DNA from: JADHTT01 sp964633845
Lineage (GTDB): Bacteria; Campylobacterota; Campylobacteria; Campylobacterales; Arcobacteraceae
Direction: 5' to 3'
Length of the DNA: 15,582 nucleotides
NCBI GenBank assembly: GCA_964633845.1
Contig: CAZWLA010000029.1
Coordinates: forward strand, 1-15,582
Shown: piece after piece, positions 1 through 6,114 of the stretch
Position numbering within the stretch: position 1 is the stretch's first letter
Layout: each line of letters begins with the position of its first letter
The notes under the pieces: model-generated
Databases searched by the model: none
The model's input: only the letters and a program-made list of their open reading frames with translations
What the model was told of the DNA's origin: nothing
Made by a program: the position numbers and the translations under genes

Positions 1-21
1 TAACAAAAAGGAGAAAAGCAG

Positions 22-378
22 ATGAGTATACTGATAATATTTAACCATCAACCATATGATGGTAGCGATGTAACTTGGAATGGATTAAGGTTGGCAAAAA
101 CCTTGCAAAACAAGGGCGAGGATATAAAGATTTTTTTAATGAACGATGCGGTTGATTTAGCACGTGACAAAACAATTAAACCAGAATTTTACGACCATGA
201 TTTAGTTGCTATTTTAAAAGAGATATACAATAATGGTGCTAAATTAAAAGTGTGCGGAACTTGTCAAGCAAGATGTGGATTAAACAAAAATGAGCCATAC
301 TTTAATGACGAGATAAAAGGTACTATGGATAATTTAGCTAGTTGGGTAATTGAGTGCAATAAGGTATTAACTTTTTAA
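22..378 (+). CDS. DsrE-like small cysteine protein
   Basis: A 118-residue soluble protein that looks like the DsrE/DsrF/YchN family, small alpha/beta proteins often tied to sulfur transfer. Seen: an N-terminal hydrophobic strand (SILIIF), the segment GSDVTWNGLRLA typical of the first helix, and a cysteine cluster C78-G-T-C81-Q-A-R-C85 near the C-terminus, plus C112. The position of this cysteine segment matches that of the active cysteine in DsrE proteins; a CxxCxxxC arrangement could carry persulfide, form a disulfide or bind a metal. There is no signal peptide or membrane segment. The start is supported by AAGGAG at 8-13, eight bases before ATG. It stands alone: the gene is followed at once by an attC-like palindrome and then an unrelated toxin-antitoxin pair, so it may be a cassette gene. 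Family assignment is by motif recall; the substrate is unknown. Confidence 0.8.
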   Translation: MSILIIFNHQPYDGSDVTWNGLRLAKTLQNKGEDIKIFLMNDAVDLARDKTIKPEFYDHDLVAILKEIYNNGAKLKVCGTCQARCGLNKNEPYFNDEIKGTMDNLASWVIECNKVLTF

Positions 379-381
379 AGT

Positions 382-450
382 TTATAACAAAACATTGGAG
401 AGAAATATTTGACCCTGTGGCTCAAATATTTCTCAACTCAGTCGTTATAC
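382..450. other. attC-like imperfect palindrome (candidate integron recombination site)
   Basis: This 69-nt element sits between the DsrE-like gene and the toxin-antitoxin pair. Seen: outer boxes TTATAAC (382-388) and GTTATAC (444-450), complementary at 6 of 7 positions. Inside them are unpaired spacers of 6 nt (389-394) and 7 nt (437-443), then TT/AA (395-396 with 435-436) and a bulge of three bases on the left arm only (397-399). A perfect 13-bp stem follows (400-412 with 422-434), with a 9-nt loop (413-421). R box, unpaired spacer, L box, one-sided extrahelical bases, stem and loop is the layout of an attC site, and the length is in the usual range. There is no T-run, so a terminator is less likely. 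The core GTTATAC departs by one base from GTTRRRY. No integrase gene is in view, so the identity is inferred. Confidence 0.45.
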
Positions 451-451
451 A

Positions 452-480
452 TTGACAGCCAATAAAATATATGATATACT
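452..480 (+). promoter_or_regulatory. Near-consensus sigma-70 promoter of the mazEF pair
   Basis: A perfect -35 box TTGACA (452-457) is followed after exactly 17 bases by TATACT (475-480), which differs from consensus by one base. Transcription would start near 487, about 20 bases before the antitoxin start codon at 509. The promoter starts immediately inside the candidate cassette boundary. It is much closer to the E. coli consensus than the T-rich promoters usual in Campylobacterota, which would let the module be expressed wherever it lands. Confidence 0.75.
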
Positions 481-507
481 TTGGATATACAAATTAAAAG
501 GATATAT
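473..507 (+). promoter_or_regulatory. Tandem GATATAC repeats, possible antitoxin operator
   Basis: GATATAC occurs at 473-479 and again at 484-490, spaced 11 bp (about one helical turn), with a related GATATAT at 501-507. The first copy overlaps the -10 box and the second covers the probable transcription start. MazE-type antitoxins of the AbrB fold autorepress by binding repeats over their own promoter, so these are plausible operator half-sites. This is inferred from position and repetition only. Confidence 0.35.
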
Positions 508-508
508 T

Positions 509-754
509 ATGACAGCAACTATTTCAAGTTGGGGCAACTCACAAGGTTTAAGATTTCCAAAAGATATAATGAAAGAACTACATTTGTCAATTGGTGATAA
601 AATGAAGGTTTTAATTGAAAACCAAAAAATTGTATTAGAGCCAATCAAACAATCAAGGGAAAAATATGATATTAATGATTTAGTTAAACAATTACCATCT
701 AATTATAAAACTTATGAAGAGTTTGATAATAAAATTGGATTAGAAGAATGGTAA
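509..754 (+). CDS. mazE: MazE-like antitoxin (AbrB/SpoVT fold)
   Basis: The antitoxin of a type II toxin-antitoxin pair: it binds and neutralises the MazF-like RNase encoded next to it and, in this family, represses its own promoter. It has 81 residues. Seen: the N-terminal swapped-hairpin DNA-binding segment ISSWGNSQGLRFPKDIM, then LHLSIGDKMKVLIENQKIVLEPI, both typical of MazE. The C-terminal third is acidic and aromatic (KTYEEFDN, GLEEW), as expected for the flexible toxin-binding tail. The ATG at 509 is chosen because AAAAGGA (496-502) lies six bases upstream and the family motif starts right after it; an upstream in-frame TTG at 452 is actually part of the -35 box. The stop overlaps the toxin start by 7 bp, consistent with translational coupling. 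Confidence 0.9.
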   Translation: MTATISSWGNSQGLRFPKDIMKELHLSIGDKMKVLIENQKIVLEPIKQSREKYDINDLVKQLPSNYKTYEEFDNKIGLEEW

Positions 755-1080
755 AATATATTCCTGAACAAGGTGATATTGTAGCATTAAATTTTGATCC
801 ACAAAGTGGTCATGAACAAAAAGGTAGAAGACCTGCAATAATTATAAGTAATAAAATATTTAATCAACATCTTGGACTTGCGTTTGCATGTCCAATAGCA
901 AATACTAAAAGAGATTTTCCATTTCATATTGAATGTGAGAGTGAAAATATTACAGGTTTTATTATGGGAGAACAAATGAAGTCAATAGATTACAATTCAA
1001 GAAATATAAAATTTATTGAAAAAGCAAATCAAAAGACAATAAGCAAAATATTAGGTATAATTGATAGCATCATACAATAA
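748..1080 (+). CDS. mazF: MazF/PemK-family toxin (mRNA endoribonuclease)
   Basis: A 110-residue protein of the MazF/PemK/CcdB-like barrel family, which cleaves mRNA at short sequence motifs and halts growth when the antitoxin decays. Seen: GDIVALNFDPQSGHEQKGRRPAII-type N-terminus (residues 9-32), with E23 and R28 at the positions of the E. coli MazF E24 and R29. CPIANTK follows, with T53 at the position of catalytic T52. The key residues are intact, so the toxin is probably active. The start ATG lies inside the last codons of mazE (7-bp overlap), as is usual for these pairs. Length is normal. The cut sequence cannot be read from the protein. The gene ends three bases before a GTATAAC box that matches the far end of the candidate cassette. 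Confidence 0.92.
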   Translation: MVKYIPEQGDIVALNFDPQSGHEQKGRRPAIIISNKIFNQHLGLAFACPIANTKRDFPFHIECESENITGFIMGEQMKSIDYNSRNIKFIEKANQKTISKILGIIDSIIQ

Positions 1081-1214
1081 AATGTATAACAAATCAGGCC
1101 ATTATACTAATATTTATAGTCCTGCCAATTGGAAACATTCCAAATCTCTAGAATGTGCTCACACTACCTAGAATAAGAAAGCACTTTTTAATTCCTTTTT
1201 GGATATCATTCGCG
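1081..1214 (+). other. Intergenic region with degraded attC-like half-site and small hairpins
   Basis: No coding sequence is seen. GTATAAC at 1084-1090 is the exact reverse complement of GTTATAC at 444-450. CAGG (1095-1098) and CCTG (1121-1124) could be L-box partners, and ACTA/TAGT (1106-1109 with 1117-1120) lies between them, with an unpaired stretch on the left arm. No GTT core occurs anywhere up to 1243; the nearest is ATTGGAA at 1128-1134. Further right are TTGGAA-ACA-TTCCAA (1129-1143), two copies of CTAGAAT (1148-1154, 1168-1174), and GTGCT/AGCAC (1155-1159 with 1180-1184) followed by five T (1185-1189). That last pair could be a weak terminator for mazF, but its loop is large. Confidence 0.4.
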
Positions 1215-1220
1215 TATAAT
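1192..1220 (+). promoter_or_regulatory. Probable promoter of the rppH-folP operon
   Basis: A perfect TATAAT lies at 1215-1220, preceded by T-rich runs (1185-1189, 1196-1200) but no recognisable TTGACA, as is typical of sigma-70 promoters in this phylum. Transcription would start near 1227, about 17 bases before the rppH ATG. The leader is too short for a riboswitch, and no strong ribosome binding site is seen, only A-rich sequence. Confidence 0.65.
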
Positions 1221-1243
1221 ACAATAAAAAAGATTTTAAATTA

Positions 1244-1726
1244 ATGATAGAAAAAAAAGAGAAAAACTATAGACCAAATGTTGCTGCTGTTATTTTATCA
1301 TCTAAGTATCCTTTAAATAGCGATGTATTTATAGCTTCAAGAATTGATGTTAAAGATAATGCATGGCAATTTCCACAAGGTGGAATTGATAAAGGTGAAG
1401 ATATTCAAACAGCACTTCTAAGAGAATTAAAAGAAGAGATTGGTACTGATGATGTAACAATAATTGCAGAATACCCTACTTGGGTAAGCTATGATTTCCC
1501 AGAATCAGTAGCAGCAAAAATGGCACCATTTGACGGACAAACACAAAAATATTTTTTAGTAAAACTAAATCCAGGAGCAAAAATAAATATCAAAACTGAT
1601 ATACCAGAATTTGATAATTATAAATTTGTACCTACAGAAAATATCTTTGATCATGTCACTTATTTCAAAAGAACAGTATATAAAGAAGTTCTTAAATATT
1701 TTAGAAAAGAGGGGTATATTTCATAA
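1244..1726 (+). CDS. rppH: RNA pyrophosphohydrolase (Nudix hydrolase)
   Basis: Removes pyrophosphate from the 5' triphosphate end of mRNA, which starts RNA decay; family members also hydrolyse dinucleoside polyphosphates (NudA/NudH activity). It has 160 residues, the normal length. Seen: the RppH-type start YRPNVAAVIL, WQFPQGGID, and a complete Nudix box at residues 46-68 (G46, E52, R60-E61, E64-E65, G67) carrying the metal-binding glutamates. Later segments such as TWVSYDFPE and GQTQKYFLVK are characteristic of this branch rather than of MutT. It is the first gene of a five-gene operon and its TAA overlaps the lysC ATG by one base (TAATG), so translation is probably coupled. The same gene heads the equivalent cluster in Helicobacter. 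Confidence 0.95.
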   Translation: MIEKKEKNYRPNVAAVILSSKYPLNSDVFIASRIDVKDNAWQFPQGGIDKGEDIQTALLRELKEEIGTDDVTIIAEYPTWVSYDFPESVAAKMAPFDGQTQKYFLVKLNPGAKINIKTDIPEFDNYKFVPTENIFDHVTYFKRTVYKEVLKYFRKEGYIS

Positions 1727-2937
1727 TGCTTAAAGTACTAAAGTTTGGTGGAACTAGTGTTGGATCACTAGAACGCATACAAAATGTAGCCAATATTATC
1801 AAAAAACTAAAAGACAATGGTGATCAAATTGTTGCAGTTGTATCTGCTATGAGTGGTGAAACAAATAAACTAATTGAATATGCAAATAGTTTTAGTAGTA
1901 ATCCAAATGCAAAAGAGATGGATACACTATTAAGTTCAGGTGAGCGAGTTACATCAGCTCTCCTATCTATTGCCTTAAATGAACAAGGATATAGCACTAC
2001 ATCTATGAGTGGTAGAGAAGCAGGTATTGTTACAGATACTGCCCATACAAAGGCTAGAATAGAAACAATTCATACAGACAATATGCAAAATGCTCTGGAT
2101 GAAGATAAAGTAATTATAGTTGCAGGATTCCAAGGTGTAGATATACAAAATGGTAGAGTTACTACACTTGGTCGTGGAGGTAGTGATTTAACTGCTGTAG
2201 CACTTGCTGGTGCACTTAAGGCCGATTTATGTGAAATATATACAGATGTTGATGGTATATATACAACAGACCCTAGAATTGAACCAAATGCAAAAAAATT
2301 AGATAAAATTTCTTATGATGAAATGCTTGAGCTAGCTTCACTTGGGGCAAAAGTTTTACAAAATAGATCTGTAGAGATGGCAAAAAAATTAAATGTTAAT
2401 TTAGTATCAAGAAGTAGTTTTACTCCAGAAATTGAGGGAACTCTTATAACAAAGGAAGAAAATATTATGGAAAAACCAATCGTAAGTGGAATAGCATTAG
2501 ATAAAAATCAAGTAAGAGTTGGAATGTATGGTGTATCTGATAAACCAGGTATCGCTTCTTCAATATTTACATCATTGGCTGATGCAAATATTAATGTAGA
2601 TATGATTGTTCAAACAGTTGGAACTGATAGTAAAACAAACCTTGACTTTACAATACCTACAACAGATTTAGAAACTACAAAATCTGTAATGAAACAATTT
2701 GAAAATGATACAGAAAATATTGATTATAAAAATGATATTTGTAAAGTTTCTGTTGTTGGTGTAGGGATGAAATCTCATACTGGTGTAGCTTCAAAAGCTT
2801 TTAGTGCCCTAGCAAAAAGTAATATTAATATTAGAATTATAAGTACTAGTGAAATTAAAATATCAATGATTATTGAAGAAAAATACTGCGAACTTGCTGT
2901 ACGATCACTTCATGAGGCATATGAATTAGATAAATAG
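1726..2937 (+). CDS. lysC: Aspartate kinase
   Basis: Phosphorylates aspartate, the committed step toward lysine, diaminopimelate, threonine, homoserine and methionine. It has 403 residues, the size of the monofunctional enzyme. Seen: the kinase signature KFGGTSVG at residues 6-13, SSGERVTSALL, GFQGVD, TTLGRGGSDLTAVALA (ATP and aspartate site) and YTDVDGIYTTDPR. Two C-terminal ACT regulatory domains start around residue 260 (the second includes VSVVGVGMKSHTGVASKAF). The ACT domains imply feedback control by an aspartate-family amino acid, probably lysine and/or threonine, though which one cannot be told from sequence alone. No separate internal start for a beta subunit is obvious. It overlaps rppH by one base and is followed after 10 bases by hobA. 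Confidence 0.96.
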   Translation: MLKVLKFGGTSVGSLERIQNVANIIKKLKDNGDQIVAVVSAMSGETNKLIEYANSFSSNPNAKEMDTLLSSGERVTSALLSIALNEQGYSTTSMSGREAGIVTDTAHTKARIETIHTDNMQNALDEDKVIIVAGFQGVDIQNGRVTTLGRGGSDLTAVALAGALKADLCEIYTDVDGIYTTDPRIEPNAKKLDKISYDEMLELASLGAKVLQNRSVEMAKKLNVNLVSRSSFTPEIEGTLITKEENIMEKPIVSGIALDKNQVRVGMYGVSDKPGIASSIFTSLADANINVDMIVQTVGTDSKTNLDFTIPTTDLETTKSVMKQFENDTENIDYKNDICKVSVVGVGMKSHTGVASKAFSALAKSNINIRIISTSEIKISMIIEEKYCELAVRSLHEAYELDK

Positions 2938-2947
2938 GTAATATAAT

Positions 2948-3499
2948 ATGCAAGAGATTTTAAATTGGACAATTAATACTATTCGTAATGAAAAAACTAT
3001 TGATTCAACTTGGCTAGAAGAGAAAAAATTTGAATGGACACCTCTAGTTGTAAAATCTCTTAAATCTCTTGTAGAAAACAATAGTACAATCCTTATTATT
3101 ACTGATGATGATAGACAATGGTTTAGTAAGTATATACTAACAAATATCAATAATTCAAAAAATAATAGACCCTATCTACCATTTTATGATCTAAAGTCAA
3201 TATGTACAAATATAGATAGTGTTAAATCAGAGGAAGATATACAACTAATTTTAGATATGTTAAATATATCTTTTCCAAATGGTTATATATTTTGGTATAT
3301 TGGAGATGGAAACAGTGCACAATCAATATTACCAAAATATAACTCTAATTCATTTATGTGGCTTTTAGATGAAGAGCTACCTAATAGTTTAAGTTTAACA
3401 GATGATGAAACTTTGGATATTAAACTTATGCAGATACTTAATCTTTTTAACAAAACATTAGATGCAGTGCTATTTGCTGAAATTAACTTGGATTCATAA
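2948..3499 (+). CDS. hobA: HobA, DnaA-binding replication initiation protein
   Basis: HobA is a Campylobacterota protein that binds DnaA domain I and helps DnaA assemble at oriC; it is the structural counterpart of E. coli DiaA, with a sugar-isomerase-like fold but no enzyme activity. It has 183 residues, close to the Helicobacter protein. Seen: the conserved STWLEEKKFEWTPL (near residue 20), ILIITDDDRQWFSKYIL, NNRPYLPFYDLKS, SEEDIQLILDMLNISFPNGYIFWYIG-type core and the C-terminal TLDIKLMQILNLFNKTLDAVLFAEI stretch, all recalled from HobA. It sits between lysC and holB, exactly as in H. pylori, which supports the call. The ribosome binding site is weak, so coupling to lysC is likely. This gene is the best phylum marker in the window. 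Confidence 0.95.
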   Translation: MQEILNWTINTIRNEKTIDSTWLEEKKFEWTPLVVKSLKSLVENNSTILIITDDDRQWFSKYILTNINNSKNNRPYLPFYDLKSICTNIDSVKSEEDIQLILDMLNISFPNGYIFWYIGDGNSAQSILPKYNSNSFMWLLDEELPNSLSLTDDETLDIKLMQILNLFNKTLDAVLFAEINLDS

Positions 3500-3509
3500 A
3501 AGTTTTTAA

Positions 3510-4151
3510 ATGAATCAAAAGTCTGAAATCATTATCACACAAGATTTTGAAGCTTTTACAACACAACTAATTGAAAACTTACCTCTTCACTCATCTAGAG
3601 TCATTCAAAATGAAGAGGAAGGAAAATATAATTTTAAAATTTCTCATGCACAAAAAGCAATCAAAGAAGCATATATTGCCTCATCAGATTTAAAATATAT
3701 TATACTAAGTGCAAATAAGTTTGAAGTTGAAGCGCAAAACAAATTACTTAAAGTGATTGAAGAACCACCAAAAAATATAATTTTTATACTTATAACTACA
3801 TCAAAATCAAACTTACTACCAACTATTCTATCAAGGATAACTCATAGATATATTACAAGTCAGACCCAATCATATGATTTAAATCTAGACTTACAAAAAT
3901 TAGATTTAAAGGATATTTATACTTTTCTAAAAGAGCAGCAAAGAGTTTCAAAAGATGAAGCTAAACTAATTATACAAGAGATAATCAAACAAACGATAAA
4001 AAAAAGAATCTGTTTAGAAACAAATGAGTTAGAAGTATTATCAAAATCAATAAAGTTATTAGAATTAAATTCTAAGCCTATAAATATATTAACAACAGCT
4101 CTTCTTGCAATACTACATTCTAATAATCCAAAGATAGGTATTAAAAACTAA
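3510..4151 (+). CDS. holB: DNA polymerase III delta' subunit, short form
   Basis: A clamp-loader subunit that, with delta and gamma/tau, opens the sliding clamp and loads it on primed DNA. At 213 residues it is much shorter than the roughly 330 residues of E. coli delta', but short forms are usual in this phylum. Seen: FKISHAQKAIKEAY (residues 42-55), the conserved AQNKLLKVIEEPPKN block (76-89), sensor-1-like IFILITTS and LLPTILSRI, where the usual SRC motif reads SRI (108-110). No Walker A motif is present, as expected for a non-ATPase subunit; the N-terminal region before residue 40 is shortened. No clear ribosome binding site precedes the ATG, which lies 10 bases after hobA. The position downstream of hobA links initiation and elongation factors in one operon. 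Confidence 0.9.
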   Translation: MNQKSEIIITQDFEAFTTQLIENLPLHSSRVIQNEEEGKYNFKISHAQKAIKEAYIASSDLKYIILSANKFEVEAQNKLLKVIEEPPKNIIFILITTSKSNLLPTILSRITHRYITSQTQSYDLNLDLQKLDLKDIYTFLKEQQRVSKDEAKLIIQEIIKQTIKKRICLETNELEVLSKSIKLLELNSKPINILTTALLAILHSNNPKIGIKN

Positions 4152-4152
4152 A

Positions 4153-5292
4153 ATGCAATATTATAAAATTGAATCATACAACAAAGAACAACTATTTTTA
4201 AATTTAGGTAGTGATAGTAGTGGAGCTAAAATAATGGCAAACAAAGCAAATATGAATATGCTTTATATAAAAGATATTCATGTTGGTGCTGCAAATATTT
4301 TAAAACAAGATGCACTATCTATAGGTGCAGAAGTTGCTGTACCAAATGGTGTAATAATTGCAAAAGAAAAATATGTTGATGTGATTTTAATAGGTACAAA
4401 TAAACACTTCCAGATATTATCAAAAAAAGAACTTACTCAACCATTTGGATTAAAAGAATTAGCTAAACAATTAAAAACTTTCATTAATCAAAAAGAGTTT
4501 AATACAAAGATTATGGGTGTAATTAATACAAATGATGATAGTTTCTTTGATAATAGCAGATTTAAAGATGATGATGCCATAAAGAAAATCAAACAAATGA
4601 TTCACGATGGAGCATCTATAATTGATATTGGTGGGGTATCTAGCAAACCAGGCAGTCAAGCTATATCAGCCAATGAAGAGATGAATAGAGTTAAACCACT
4701 AATTGATAAAATAGCACAAGAACAACTATATAACGATGCTATATTTTCTATAGACTCTTATGAGCCTTTAGTTGTTGAATATGCACTAAAAAATGGCTTT
4801 AAAATTGTCAATGATATTACTGGCCTTAATAATAATGAAATAGCAAAGATTACTGCTAAATATGATGCAACAATAGTGATTATGCATATGTTAGGCTCTC
4901 CTGATACTATGCAAGATAATCCAAGATATAATAATATTATTTTAGATATTGATAACTTCTTTAAAGAACGTATAGAAAAAGCAAAAGAGTTTGGTATAAA
5001 AAATATTATTTTAGATGTAGGTATTGGCTTTGGTAAAACGCTTGAGCATAACCTTATGCTTCTAAAAAATTTAAGTCATTTTAAACACTTTGGCTATGAA
5101 ATACTATTAGGTGCAAGTAGAAAATCTATGATAGATCAAATAACAACATCTAAAACAGAAGAAAGACTACCTGGTACTTTAGCTATTCATTTAGAGGGAA
5201 TCAATAAAGGTGCTTCAATTATTAGAGCACATGATGTAGCAGAGCATTCACAAGCTATAAAAGTTCAAGAAGCAATAGATAAAATTTTATAA
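4153..5292 (+). CDS. folP: Dihydropteroate synthase with N-terminal extension
   Basis: Condenses p-aminobenzoate with 6-hydroxymethyl-dihydropterin diphosphate to give dihydropteroate in folate synthesis; the family is the sulfonamide target. It has 379 residues, about 100 more than the usual enzyme. The catalytic TIM barrel starts near residue 120: MGVINTNDDSFF (121-132), DIGGVSSKPGS (158-168), FSIDSY (198-203), VNDITG (219-224), MHMLGSPDTMQ (244-254), LDVGIGFGKT, LLGASRKSM and RAHDVAEH. These cover the pterin site and the SRKS substrate motif. The usual N-x-T-P-D-S-F loop reads NTNDDSF here. Residues 1-115 form an extra region without a motif that I recognise. It starts one base after holB ends, and its stop overlaps the end of tyrA on the other strand by 6 bp. 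Confidence 0.93.
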   Translation: MQYYKIESYNKEQLFLNLGSDSSGAKIMANKANMNMLYIKDIHVGAANILKQDALSIGAEVAVPNGVIIAKEKYVDVILIGTNKHFQILSKKELTQPFGLKELAKQLKTFINQKEFNTKIMGVINTNDDSFFDNSRFKDDDAIKKIKQMIHDGASIIDIGGVSSKPGSQAISANEEMNRVKPLIDKIAQEQLYNDAIFSIDSYEPLVVEYALKNGFKIVNDITGLNNNEIAKITAKYDATIVIMHMLGSPDTMQDNPRYNNIILDIDNFFKERIEKAKEFGIKNIILDVGIGFGKTLEHNLMLLKNLSHFKHFGYEILLGASRKSMIDQITTSKTEERLPGTLAIHLEGINKGASIIRAHDVAEHSQAIKVQEAIDKIL

Positions 5293-6114
5293 AATAGTAT
5301 GTAAACTATTTGCCTTTTTCATCCACTTAGATAAGCTATCATAATCTTCATCTTCAAGCATCTGTTTTACTTTCGACATATGACCTTCAAAAATATCTAT
5401 AGATTCAAGGAGATTTGTTCTATTTTGTCTAAAAATATCACTCCACATGTGTGGTGAAGATTTAGCTATTCTACTCATATCTTTAAATCCACCAGCAGCA
5501 AGAGTCACTATCTCTCTTGGTGTCTCATGATCCATAACTGTATTAGCTAATGCATAAGATATTGCATGTGGAAGATGTGACATATAACATGCGTGTATAT
5601 CATGCTCTTTTGACCCCATATATATAATCTGCATTTTCATATTTTCAAATATATTAGTTGCTCGTTTTATATGTAAAAGTGTGTTGTCTTCCAAGTCACA
5701 AAGTACAACTATTTTATCTTCATATAAGCTATCAAAGGCAGCCTTTGGACCACTTTTTTCAGTTCCTGTCATAGGATGTGCTGCAATAAAATTTTGCCTA
5801 ATACTTCTAGGTATATTGTTAACAATATCTTCTTTAGTACTACCCAGATCAATAATTGTCGTATACATACCTATATCTTGAAGGTCTTTCATAATTGCTA
5901 TAATACCATCTACAGGTATAGCCAGTATAATCACATCACACTGCTTAATTTGATTTAGAGATGCTACCTCGTCAATAATATCTAGTCTAAGAGCTTCTTC
6001 AATATGTAACTTATTGTGATCATATCCATATACTTTACGTGCTAAACCATTTTGCTTTAATGACCTAGCAAAAGAACCACCCATAAGTCCAAGTCCAATA
6101 ACTCCAAATATCAT
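5287..6114 (-). CDS. tyrA: Prephenate dehydrogenase
   Basis: Oxidatively decarboxylates prephenate to 4-hydroxyphenylpyruvate in tyrosine synthesis. It has 275 residues, the size of a monofunctional enzyme without chorismate mutase or ACT domain. Seen: Rossmann motif G7-L-G9-L-M-G12 with an acidic residue at the end of the second strand (D32, VYGYDHN), which favours NAD over NADP; AIPVD; AAHPMTGTEKSGP with H113; SHLPHAISYALA; and AAGGFKDMSRIAKSSPHMW. All are typical of TyrA. The ATG immediately follows the stop codon of the upstream adenylyltransferase gene, with AGGA seven bases before it. It is the last gene of the long minus-strand group and converges on folP with a 6-bp overlap. No feedback domain is present, so allosteric control is not evident. 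Confidence 0.94.
   Translation of the reverse strand: MIFGVIGLGLMGGSFARSLKQNGLARKVYGYDHNKLHIEEALRLDIIDEVASLNQIKQCDVIILAIPVDGIIAIMKDLQDIGMYTTIIDLGSTKEDIVNNIPRSIRQNFIAAHPMTGTEKSGPKAAFDSLYEDKIVVLCDLEDNTLLHIKRATNIFENMKMQIIYMGSKEHDIHACYMSHLPHAISYALANTVMDHETPREIVTLAAGGFKDMSRIAKSSPHMWSDIFRQNRTNLLESIDIFEGHMSKVKQMLEDEDYDSLSKWMKKANSLHTIL
5292..5319 (+). terminator. Possible folP terminator inside the tyrA 3' end
   Basis: AAATAGT (5292-5298) and ACTATTT (5305-5311) form a 7-bp stem with a 6-nt loop, followed after three bases by TTTTT (5315-5319). The stem is AT-rich and hence weak, but it lies directly after the folP stop codon on the plus strand, within the last codons of tyrA. It is the only candidate, because the two genes leave no space between them. 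Confidence 0.35.

Noticed and set aside
382..450. The palindrome as a rho-independent terminator
   Set aside because: It has no T-run on either strand, and the ordered unpaired spacers plus outer boxes are not explained by termination, although it might still slow transcription.
452..508. Longer mazE starting at TTG 452
   Set aside because: That TTG is part of the -35 box TTGACA; the ATG at 509 has a ribosome site and begins the family sequence.
445..648. Minus-strand open frame opposite mazE
   Set aside because: It is antisense to a clear antitoxin gene, has low-complexity content and no ribosome site, and covers the promoter.
1129..1143. TTGGAA-ACA-TTCCAA hairpin as a terminator or operator
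   Set aside because: A six-base stem with a three-base loop and no T-run is likely by chance in AT-rich DNA.
1155..1189. GTGCT/AGCAC plus T-run as a firm mazF terminator
   Set aside because: The five-pair stem with a 20-base loop is too unstable to list as a feature of its own.
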